This document shows, piece by piece, positions 8,068 to 14,853 of a stretch of 58,824 bases of DNA. The translations under genes and the position numbers were made by a program. The DNA is from Telluria antibiotica. Its GTDB lineage: Bacteria > Pseudomonadota > Gammaproteobacteria > Burkholderiales > Burkholderiaceae_D. How positions within the stretch are numbered: position 1 is the first letter of the stretch; every line of letters starts with the position of its first letter. The notes below the pieces were generated by a model. That model worked only from the letters and a program-made list of their open reading frames with translations. It was not told the DNA's origin and made no database searches. The DNA is taken from assembly GCF_011682055.1 (NCBI RefSeq), contig NZ_JAAQOM010000028.1, positions 1-58,824 of the forward strand, read 5' to 3'.

Positions 8068-8730
8068 ATGGAAACTTCGACTAACCGCCCTTCCTCGCGC
8101 TTGCATCCGCTGGTTGTTACCGCGGCCGCATCGGTGACCGTTGTGAGCTTGCTGGGCGCTGCTGCGATCACTGGACTGTATCCTTCGTCACATGGCAAAG
8201 CCATGCCGGCCGATACCACTCTGGCGACGACCGCCCAGGCTCCCGGTTATCTCGCGACCGGGCCTGCTCCGGTTGCGCAGCCCGCCGCATCGGTAACGCT
8301 TCAGGCAACGCCGACGCGTTTTCAAACGGCAGACGGGCGCGTGTTCGAAGAAGTGACGCCTAACGTGCCATACCCGAGCGCACCTCGCGTCGCCACGTAT
8401 CCTGCTGAGCGACTGCAAGAACCGGCCCCGGTCGTGCACCACAAGGTGGTACATCACTACGCACCGACTGCATATCGTGAGCCTGCTTATCGTCAGGCAG
8501 CTTATGTCCAGGACCAGCCCTACTATGCTCAACATCCGGTCCGGACTTATGTCAACGATATGAATCCCGTAGGGACGGGAATCGGTGCCGTTGTCGGTGG
8601 CGTCCTGGGGCATCAGATTGGCGGTGGCAATGGGAGAAAGCTTGCCACCGTGGCCGGGGTGTTACTGGGAGGTTACGCCGGAAACGAAGTGGCACACAAC
8701 AGGAATCCCCTGCCGTTCGGCAATCAGTAA
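8068..8730 (+). CDS. Glycine-zipper (17 kDa antigen-type) membrane protein, 220 aa
   Basis: Start at METSTNRPSSRLHP because CAGGAG lies 7 bp upstream. An N-terminal hydrophobic stretch (about residues 15-33, VVTAAASVTVVSLLGAAAI) probably anchors the protein in the inner membrane. A long Pro/Ala/Tyr/His-rich linker follows, including HHKVVHHYAPTAYREPAYRQ. The C-terminus is a glycine-zipper 2TM segment, VGTGIGAVVGGVLGHQIGGG then ATVAGVLLGGYAGNEV, as found in Rickettsia 17 kDa-type surface antigens and SlyB-like proteins. Role unknown; such proteins are often envelope-stress lipoproteins, but no lipobox is present here. Confidence 0.8.
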   Translation: METSTNRPSSRLHPLVVTAAASVTVVSLLGAAAITGLYPSSHGKAMPADTTLATTAQAPGYLATGPAPVAQPAASVTLQATPTRFQTADGRVFEEVTPNVPYPSAPRVATYPAERLQEPAPVVHHKVVHHYAPTAYREPAYRQAAYVQDQPYYAQHPVRTYVNDMNPVGTGIGAVVGGVLGHQIGGGNGRKLATVAGVLLGGYAGNEVAHNRNPLPFGNQ

Positions 8731-8805
8731 CACGAAGGTTGAAAGCAGGCTTTCCGCGCCACTTCACGCTGACTGAGACAACATCATGAGAATTTATACG
8801 AAAGC

Positions 8806-8842
8806 ACACCGCTACGAGCTCTTTCGATACTCGTGAGCGGTG
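8806..8842 (+). terminator. Hairpin downstream of the glycine-zipper gene
   Basis: CACCGCTACGAG (8806-8817) pairs with CTCGTGAGCGGTG (8830-8842) with one bulged base, followed by a weakly T-rich CAGTTCTCTTAC. A possible terminator. The rest of 8731-8938 has no gene. Confidence 0.4.
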
Positions 8843-8938
8843 CAGTTCTCTTACATGTTTTACATCTTTGCTGTCCTCTACGATCTTCTGCTTAGCGTTT
8901 AGGGTGTGTTACCCCGATTTTGCTCAAGGACCTTGACC

Positions 8939-9370
8939 ATGAAAGCCGCACCGCAACTCATTATTCTTAGCAGCCTTGCTGCGTTACTTGCCGGATGTGG
9001 CGGTGGTGGCGATACGAACGTAACCGTGGTTGCACCTAGTTCCCAATTTATCGTTTGGCCAGGGAATTCAGGTGGCACTCAGGTCATTGACGGGCTCGGC
9101 CATACCTTCGCGTTTTATTCCGACACTGGATGCCTCTATAACTCGCAGACCGGGCGAGAAAACTCAGCGTTCTGCCTTGTGTCGGGGAGCAACGTGGTCA
9201 CGTACGGTCCGTTCCACGGGCAAGTCGAAAATATCGTGGCCTCGGATGGAACATGTCGGTCAGCCATTATCGATCAGATAACGGGGAATTTCATCGATAT
9301 TGAAACCGACGTCTACGGCAGAGAGGTCGTTGCTACCACATCGCTATACCCTGCGTTCTGTGCACGGTAA
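8939..9370 (+). CDS. Small lipoprotein of unknown function, 143 aa
   Basis: MKAAPQLIILSSLAALLAGC is a textbook lipoprotein signal peptide with the lipobox LAGC followed by a Gly run (GGGGD). An AAGGA motif 6 bp upstream supports this ATG over one 33 bp earlier. The mature 120 residues include four further cysteines (CLYNSQ, FCLV, TCRS, FCAR), which could form two disulphides. The pattern is beta-rich and I recognise no family. The gene stands alone on the plus strand, facing the broken minus-strand gene that follows. Confidence 0.65.
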   Translation: MKAAPQLIILSSLAALLAGCGGGGDTNVTVVAPSSQFIVWPGNSGGTQVIDGLGHTFAFYSDTGCLYNSQTGRENSAFCLVSGSNVVTYGPFHGQVENIVASDGTCRSAIIDQITGNFIDIETDVYGREVVATTSLYPAFCAR

Positions 9371-9492
9371 ACGTACGCGATCTCCGGCAGAACGTCTTGC
9401 GGTCGCGCTGCGCGAGCTGTGTACCATAGGGCGTACACGGCCTATTATTCCCTGTAACAGCTCGTTTTCTGCCCGCTTTCATGGTCGCCAGC

Positions 9493-9957
9493 TCACGTAA
9501 CTGCAAATGCGCCCTCTTCGCAAGGCACCTTTTGCTGGGCAGACTTCCGGTTTCGCCCCGAAGCGGACTGTCGACCGGCCCGAATACCATCCCAAGCACT
9601 GTCAAAAAGCTGCAGCGAAATTTCGTTGAGTGTCCCGTACTTGGGCTTTGCTGCTTCCAGCGCATCCCATGGTCCTTCCGGAAGCACGCCAAACTCATCC
9701 GCTGGCTCGTCTTACGTGTACTTCAGCGCGTGTCCCACCGACGGAATTTCAATGTAGCGAGCGCAGTATCCATCTTCAGCAATCTCGAAGAAGGCGATGT
9801 ACTCATTCAACCCTTCCGTATTTCCAGCAGAGCAGTACAGGTAATGCGTCACGTAGTGGCGTCCTGATAAGGTATTGTCGTTTGCTCGATACGTCGGCGT
9901 CTGGCCGAACCCGGCCGTTCGGCTCAGCGTAGCAGGTTGCCCAACCACAAAGTTCAC
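9493..9957 (-). pseudogene. DUF6881-like small protein gene interrupted by an in-frame TAA
   Basis: One continuous phase runs from 9957 to 9493 but holds TAA at 9712-9714. Before it the frame reads HYVTHYLYCSAGN..YIAFFEIAEDGYCARYIEI and ends GHALKYT. After it, it continues DEPADEFGVLPEGPWDALEA and YGTLNEISLQLFDSAW. The layout E.xxDGYxxRxIEI, G.AL.Y, LPEG.W, Is..lF...W resembles DUF6881-type proteins, many of which sit in toxin-immunity loci; this is from memory and approximate. Upstream of about 9880 the frame runs into island repeat D and no good start codon is left, so the 5' end may also have been replaced. The last 34 residues look out of register with a normal C-terminus. Confidence 0.6.
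9901..9940 (+). repeat. Island repeat, copy D
   Basis: Begins CTGGCCGAACCCGGCCGTTC and ends AGCAGGTTGC; the near-identical partner of copy A. It abuts and probably replaces the 5' end of the DUF6881-like gene. Confidence 0.7.
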
Positions 9958-10067
9958 AGACTGTCACGACCGGCCGCAACCGCCCCCAGCCTCAACGACT
10001 CTACGCACTCAAGTAACGGAGCGCCTGGGCAGGCGCCGCTGAATGCGTCGAAACCGGGCACCCAACG

Positions 10068-10092
10068 AAAAAGGCCGCGTTCCCACGCGGCC
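10068..10092 (-). terminator. Terminator of the GH5 hydrolase gene
   Basis: On the minus strand GGCCGCGT-GGGA-ACGCGGCC (stem-loop 10073-10092) is followed by TTTTTCG. It lies about 45 bp after the stop codon of the hydrolase. Confidence 0.9.
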
Positions 10093-10135
10093 CCGCCCTG
10101 CGGGCCGACCGACCGGTCAGCCACTTCAATGCAAC

Positions 10136-12295
10136 TTACCAGTTGATCGCGTCAACGTAGAGGGTCCCCGTCCACGCCCCACCGGTCGTCAGGTTCAGCC
10201 CGAGATGCTGCAGCGGCGTGACCGACGTCGACGGCACCGTCAGCGTGAACGTGTTCCAGGCGCCCGGCGTGAAGGTGCTCGTCGGGTTCGAGACCCAGTT
10301 CCAGTTGTAGTCCTGGAGATAGGGCTCGATGCTCGTGATCTGGCTGCCGGCCGGGATGTACACGTGGAACGTGATCGTCGCGCCGGACGGCACGACCGTG
10401 CCGCTCACGCTCACCGACGAGGTGCCCGCCGCCGCGCCGCCGAAATTCACGGCGAGCGACCGCAGCCCCGCGTAGTGCTGGGCGGTCGACGACGCGACGC
10501 CGCTGATCTGCGCGCCGCCGGGCGTCCACAGTTGCGGGTCGACTTCGAAATTGAACTTCGTCGGATCAGGATTGGTGCCGGGCGTGCTCGCACTGACCTC
10601 GGTCGAGAAGCCGGACGCCCCCGAGCTGTTCACGGCCACGATGCGGTAGTAATACGTTGTGCCGGGGTTCAGGCCCGTGTCCGTGAACGTCGTGCCCGTG
10701 AGGCCGGTGACGGATGGCGTGGCGGATTCGTTGCCGGAATTGCCGGTGCGGTACAGCTGGTAGCTGGTGGCGCCGCTGACGGCATTCCACGTCAGGGTGA
10801 CCTGGCCCGTGCCGGCCGTGGCGGCGAGACCGGTGACCGCGACCGGTGCGCCGTTCGGCGGCGGCGGTGCGGCGCCGCCGGTCAGCAGGGTGACGAGGGG
10901 CTGATCGGTGATGGCGCCCGTGTCGTAGGTGAACGGGGCGTTCGGCGTGCTCCAGTAGAACGGGCTCATGCCGTGGGCGCGCGCGGAATCGGCGGAGAAC
11001 TTGTTCCAGTACAGGCGGGACGCGTTGTTCCACGTCTGCGAGGCGCCCGTCAGGCCCGGCGTCGTGTAGGCCCCGAATTCGCCGATCATCACGGGCACGC
11101 CCTTGCTGACGAACTGGTCCTGCAACTGCTGCATGGCGGCGTCGATGGCCCCCTCCTCGCCCCACGTCGCGTTACGGGTCGGATCGCCGGAGTAATGGTA
11201 GGCCGCGCCCCAGTAGTACATCGCGTTACCCCACGACTGGTCCGTGTGGATGATCGTGAACAGCGACGGCGTGTAGTTATGGAATTCCATCATCAGGCGG
11301 CCCGGCGTCGGGTCGGACGGCAGCGCCTTGACCCACGACGCGTCGCCCTGCATCGGCAGCACGAGCCAGCGGTTGGTGTTCGCCCCGCCGACGCCACGCA
11401 CGGCGTTGACGAAGGTCTGGTAGTACGCCAGCACCGCCGCCGTCTGCGACGGCCTGCTGATGTTCGGCTCGTTCGCGGCCGCGAACAGCAGGTGATTGTC
11501 GTAGCCGGCGAACGCGGTCGCGATCTGCGTCCACATAGTGCGCATCTTGGCGTCGAGGGCGGGATCGACCGTGTCGCCGATATTGTTTTCGAACCAGCCG
11601 TTGTCCCAGTGATCGTTGATGACGACGTACATGCCGGCCGCGATGCTGTAGTCGACGGCCTGCTTCACCTTCGCCAGATAGGTCGGGTCGATCTTGCCGG
11701 TGGTCTGGTCCGTGTTCGTGTTCCAGGCGCACGGGATGCGCACGGCGTTGAAGCCGGCGTTGGCGGCGGACGTGAGCACGGCCTGGCTCGGGTACGAATA
11801 ACCCCAGACGGCTTCCAGCGAATTGCCCAGGTTGAAGCCGCGCGTGGGCATCGGCAGCGCCGTCGTGATCGGCGCCGGGTTCGTGGCCTGCACGTTCACG
11901 GAACTGGCATACAAGGTCGAGCCGCCCGTCTTGTCCCTGACCGTGACGGCCTTCATGCCGGCCGTGCCGCCCGGCGTGCACCGGTAGTGCGCTTCCGTGC
12001 TGCCGGTCGACAGCGTCGTCATGCCGGTGCAATCCGTCACGTCCAGGGCAAGGGTGCTGGGCAATCTGCTGCCCAGCACCTTGAAATACGCGACCTGGCC
12101 CACGTGCAGCGTGGACAGTGTCGTGAAGGTCGAGTCGGTCGAGTTGACGGCACTGACGGCGGCCGTCGAGGCGCGGCCCGTCGCAGCCAGCAGCCGGGGC
12201 GATTGCCCGCCGGCGCCCCCGTCGGAATCACTGGCGCCGCACCCCGCAAGCAGGACGGCGGCTGCCACAGCAGCGAGAACGAAATGATGTTTCAT
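10136..12295 (-). CDS. Exported GH5-family glycoside hydrolase (endoglucanase-type) with FnIII and C-terminal beta domain, 719 aa
   Basis: A secreted lipoprotein (lipobox LLAGCGASDSD) likely to hydrolyse beta-1,4-glucan or a related polysaccharide. Residues about 30-135 form an Ig-like domain. The catalytic TIM barrel (about 140-480) opens PTRGFNLGNSLEAVWGYSYP. It carries the acid/base Glu in AAANEPN (about 274) and the nucleophile Glu in VMIGEFGAY (about 406), plus FNAVRIPCAW and EFHNYTP. A Pro-rich linker leads to a fibronectin type III domain (about 490-575, ending SASTPG) and then to a C-terminal jelly-roll of about 130 residues that may bind carbohydrate. GGAGG lies 9 bp upstream of the start. 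It has its own terminator; no sugar transporter or other polysaccharide gene adjoins it. Confidence 0.92.
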   Translation of the reverse strand: MKHHFVLAAVAAAVLLAGCGASDSDGGAGGQSPRLLAATGRASTAAVSAVNSTDSTFTTLSTLHVGQVAYFKVLGSRLPSTLALDVTDCTGMTTLSTGSTEAHYRCTPGGTAGMKAVTVRDKTGGSTLYASSVNVQATNPAPITTALPMPTRGFNLGNSLEAVWGYSYPSQAVLTSAANAGFNAVRIPCAWNTNTDQTTGKIDPTYLAKVKQAVDYSIAAGMYVVINDHWDNGWFENNIGDTVDPALDAKMRTMWTQIATAFAGYDNHLLFAAANEPNISRPSQTAAVLAYYQTFVNAVRGVGGANTNRWLVLPMQGDASWVKALPSDPTPGRLMMEFHNYTPSLFTIIHTDQSWGNAMYYWGAAYHYSGDPTRNATWGEEGAIDAAMQQLQDQFVSKGVPVMIGEFGAYTTPGLTGASQTWNNASRLYWNKFSADSARAHGMSPFYWSTPNAPFTYDTGAITDQPLVTLLTGGAAPPPPNGAPVAVTGLAATAGTGQVTLTWNAVSGATSYQLYRTGNSGNESATPSVTGLTGTTFTDTGLNPGTTYYYRIVAVNSSGASGFSTEVSASTPGTNPDPTKFNFEVDPQLWTPGGAQISGVASSTAQHYAGLRSLAVNFGGAAAGTSSVSVSGTVVPSGATITFHVYIPAGSQITSIEPYLQDYNWNWVSNPTSTFTPGAWNTFTLTVPSTSVTPLQHLGLNLTTGGAWTGTLYVDAINW

Positions 12296-12423
12296 ACGTC
12301 ACCACCTCCAAGATTGTTATTGGATGAGTGATCATCATTGCAGGCGAAATGTGAAATTCCATTACGTTTTTGCGTAACGCCGAACCAAAATTCGCCAGAG
12401 CGGAATGGCAGGCGGACACAAAC

Positions 12424-12453
12424 AAAAGGCCGCCACGGTTTCCCGTGACGGCC
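12424..12453 (-). terminator. Terminator after nusB
   Basis: Minus-strand stem GGCCGTCACGG-GAAA-CCGTGGCGGCC (12428-12453, one mismatch) followed by TTTTGTTTG. It ends the ribBA-ribH-nusB operon. The rest of 12296-12423 is the upstream region of the hydrolase and has no gene. Confidence 0.85.
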
Positions 12454-12476
12454 TTTGCGCTTGCGCAAAAAAGCGA

Positions 12477-12947
12477 TCAGCGCTTCGCGTCCGCGCCCAC
12501 CTCGTCCGGGCGCATCTTGCCCGCCAGGCGGTCGAGCACGCCGTTCACGTACTTGTGGCCGTCGATGCCGCCGAACGACTTGGTCAGTTCCACGGCTTCG
12601 TTGATCACGACGCGGTACGGGATCTCGATCTGGTTCTTCAGCTCGAACGCACCGAGCAGCAGCACGGCATGCTCGATGGGCGACAGTTCCGCGATCGGGC
12701 GGTCGACCGTCGGCGCGATCACCTCGCGCAGGTCGACGGATTGGGCGATCGTGCCGTTCAGCAGCGTGGCGAAGTATTCGCTGTCGGCCTTGTCGAAGCC
12801 GTGCGCGCCGCGGATGTTCGCGACGATCGTGGAGGCCGGCTCATTGTTCAGCAGCCATTGATACAGCCCCTGGAGCGCGAACTCGCGCGCGCGGTGGCGC
12901 GGCGTGCGGTTCTTGTTGGGGTTGGCGTGCGAGGTATTGTCAGTCAT
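12477..12947 (-). CDS. nusB: Transcription antitermination factor NusB
   Basis: All-helical RNA-binding protein that, with NusE (S10), binds boxA of rRNA leaders and prevents premature termination. At 156 residues it has normal length plus a short basic N-terminal extension. Diagnostic features are RHRAREFALQGLYQWLLN near the start, LSPIEHAVLLLGAFEL, IPYRVVINEAVELTKSFGG and the closing KYVNGVLDRLAG. It follows ribH after 18 bp, the usual ribH-nusB arrangement of proteobacteria, so it is co-transcribed with the last riboflavin genes. Confidence 0.96.
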   Translation of the reverse strand: MTDNTSHANPNKNRTPRHRAREFALQGLYQWLLNNEPASTIVANIRGAHGFDKADSEYFATLLNGTIAQSVDLREVIAPTVDRPIAELSPIEHAVLLLGAFELKNQIEIPYRVVINEAVELTKSFGGIDGHKYVNGVLDRLAGKMRPDEVGADAKR

Positions 12948-12965
12948 GGTTGTACTCGGGTTACT

Positions 12966-13445
12966 TTACTCTTCTTCAGCCTGCAGCTCTTCCAGGCCCA
13001 GCAGCAGGTTGGCCATTTCGACCGCGACGCGCGCCGCGTCCGTGCCCTTCTCGGCCATGCGGACTTCGGCCTGCTCGTCGGTCTCGGTCGTCAGCACGGC
13101 GTTCGCGATCGGCATGCCGTAGTCGAGGCCGATGCGCGTGATGCCGGCGCCCGACTCGTTCGACACGAGTTCGAAGTGGTAGGTTTCGCCGCGGATGACG
13201 GCGCCCAGCGCGATCAGGGCGTCGAACTGCTGCGTCTCGGCCATCTTCTGCAGGGCCAGCGGGATTTCCAGCGCGCCGGGAACGGTCACGTGCAGGATGT
13301 CTTCGTCCGCCACGCCGAGGTGCTTCAGCTCGGCCAAGCAGGCGGACAGCAGGCCGTGACCCACGTCGGCATTGAAACGTGCCTGCACGATACCGATGCG
13401 CAGGCCCTCGCCCGCCAGATTGCTTTCAAAAGTTCCTACCGTCAT
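12966..13445 (-). CDS. ribH: 6,7-dimethyl-8-ribityllumazine synthase
   Basis: Penultimate step of riboflavin synthesis: condenses 5-amino-6-ribitylaminouracil with 3,4-dihydroxy-2-butanone 4-phosphate. Conserved segments are IGIVQARFNADVGHGLL, VPGALEIPLALQKM, ALIALGAVIRGETYHFELV (the catalytic His lies in the GETYHF loop) and the closing GxDAARVAVEMANLL. The start was set at MTVGTFESNLAGEGLR because AAAAGG lies 8 bp upstream; an ATG 39 bp earlier lacks this. The product has 159 residues. It lies between ribBA (72 bp) and nusB (18 bp). Confidence 0.96.
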   Translation of the reverse strand: MTVGTFESNLAGEGLRIGIVQARFNADVGHGLLSACLAELKHLGVADEDILHVTVPGALEIPLALQKMAETQQFDALIALGAVIRGETYHFELVSNESGAGITRIGLDYGMPIANAVLTTETDEQAEVRMAEKGTDAARVAVEMANLLLGLEELQAEEE

Positions 13446-13517
13446 GGCTATGCCTTTTCTTGATTTCGTTAATGAATGGGTCAATGGTACCGCGTTGGCG
13501 CTGGGCTGCGTACCGTA

Positions 13518-14633
13518 TCACGCCGGGATGTCGCAGCCGGGCTTCGCCAGGTAGCCCGTGACCTCGAGGTCGAAGCCCGTCATCGACGGCATCTTGCGCG
13601 GGTTGGCCAGCAGCTTCATCTTGCGCACGCCCAGCTGGCGCAGGATCTGCGCGCCGATGCCGTACGTGCGCAGGTCCAGGTTCGCGGCGCGGCCGACGGG
13701 GCGCGTTGGCTTGTCCTCGAACTGCGCGAACAGCTCGCCGGCCGTCTCCGCACAGTCGAGCAGGACGATGACGCCCGCCTCGGCCTGCTGCACGGCCTGC
13801 ATCGCCGCGGCCAGGTTCCACGAGTGCGACGTCGAGGCGCTGTCCAGCACGTCGATGATGGAGACGGGCTGGTGCACGCGCACGAGCGTCTCGCGGTCTT
13901 CCTGCGGCGTGCCGCGCACGAGCGCCAGGTGCGCGGAGCCGCTCGGCTTGTCGCGGAAGGCGACGAGCTTGAACTCGCCGTGCATGGTACCGATCGAACG
14001 CTCCGCCACGCGCTCGACGAGGGTCTCGTGCTGGCTGCGGTAATGGATCAGGTCGGCGATGGTGCCAATCTTGAGGTTGTGTTCCTGCGCGAATTCCAGC
14101 AGGTCCGGCAGGCGCGCCATCGTGCCGTCTTCCTTGATGATCTCGCAGATGACGGATGCCGGGGTCAGGCCCGCCATCTCCGTCAGGTCGCAGCCGGCTT
14201 CCGTATGGCCCGCGCGCATCAGCACGCCGCCCTTCACGGCACGCAGCGGGAAGATGTGGCCCGGCTGCACGAGGTCTTCCGGTTTCGCGTCCTTCGCGAC
14301 GGCCACCTGGATCGTGCGGGCGCGGTCGGCCGCCGAGATACCGGTCGTGACGCCTTCGGCCGCCTCGATCGAGACGGTGAAGTTGGTGCCGAACGACGTG
14401 CCGTTGCGGGTCGTCATCATCGGCAGTTCGAGGCGGTCGCAGATCTCCTCGGACAACGTGAGGCACACGAGGCCGCGCGCATGGCGGATCATGAAATTGA
14501 TGGCCTCGGGCGTGACGTGCTCGGCGGCAAGGACCAGGTCGCCTTCGTTCTCGCGGTCTTCCTCGTCGACCAAAATGACCATGCGCCCGGCGCGCAGTTC
14601 GTCAACGATTTCCTGGGTGGTGGAGATGGGCAT
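13518..14633 (-). CDS. ribBA: 3,4-dihydroxy-2-butanone 4-phosphate synthase with degenerate GTP cyclohydrolase II-like domain
   Basis: The first 200 residues are a complete RibB domain making the four-carbon riboflavin precursor from ribulose 5-phosphate: ILVDEEDRENEGDLVLAAEH (acidic metal and substrate site), RHARGLVCLTLS, and RAGHTEAGCDL. The second half (about 205-371) aligns with RibA: LVRVHQPVSIIDVL, then LRTYGIGAQILRQLGVRKMK. However, the three zinc cysteines of GTP cyclohydrolase II (normally in ECLTGD..RCDCG) are absent; the segment reads DSASTSHSWN. The cyclohydrolase step must therefore come from a ribA elsewhere, and this half probably has a structural or regulatory role (RibX-type). 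First gene of ribBA-ribH-nusB. Confidence 0.93.
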   Translation of the reverse strand: MPISTTQEIVDELRAGRMVILVDEEDRENEGDLVLAAEHVTPEAINFMIRHARGLVCLTLSEEICDRLELPMMTTRNGTSFGTNFTVSIEAAEGVTTGISAADRARTIQVAVAKDAKPEDLVQPGHIFPLRAVKGGVLMRAGHTEAGCDLTEMAGLTPASVICEIIKEDGTMARLPDLLEFAQEHNLKIGTIADLIHYRSQHETLVERVAERSIGTMHGEFKLVAFRDKPSGSAHLALVRGTPQEDRETLVRVHQPVSIIDVLDSASTSHSWNLAAAMQAVQQAEAGVIVLLDCAETAGELFAQFEDKPTRPVGRAANLDLRTYGIGAQILRQLGVRKMKLLANPRKMPSMTGFDLEVTGYLAKPGCDIPA

Positions 14634-14853
14634 GTGGATTCCTCGGGATTACGGACCGGCTGTTGCGGAAATCCGCTATTTTAAAGGATTTGCCGGTCCT
14701 CGACCGTATCGCCGCCGGGCCGCCGCCGCGTCTAGAGTCCCGCTACCACTCTTGTCCCGTTGTTTCGTTGCATAATGACAACGAGACACATTGCCGGTCC
14801 CGTACCTGTCGGGCAAGGTAGAATGATTTTTTCTGTGCAGAGGACTTCGTCGC

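Noticed and set aside
5426..9957. Stop-codon recoding as the explanation for the three interrupted genes
   Set aside because: Both TAG and TAA are involved, and all other genes in the window use these codons as normal stops.
14634..14853. FMN riboswitch ahead of ribBA (also looked for ahead of ribD/ribE)
   Set aside because: The conserved AGGGUGAAAUUCC and GACCGGCGGU blocks are absent on both strands.
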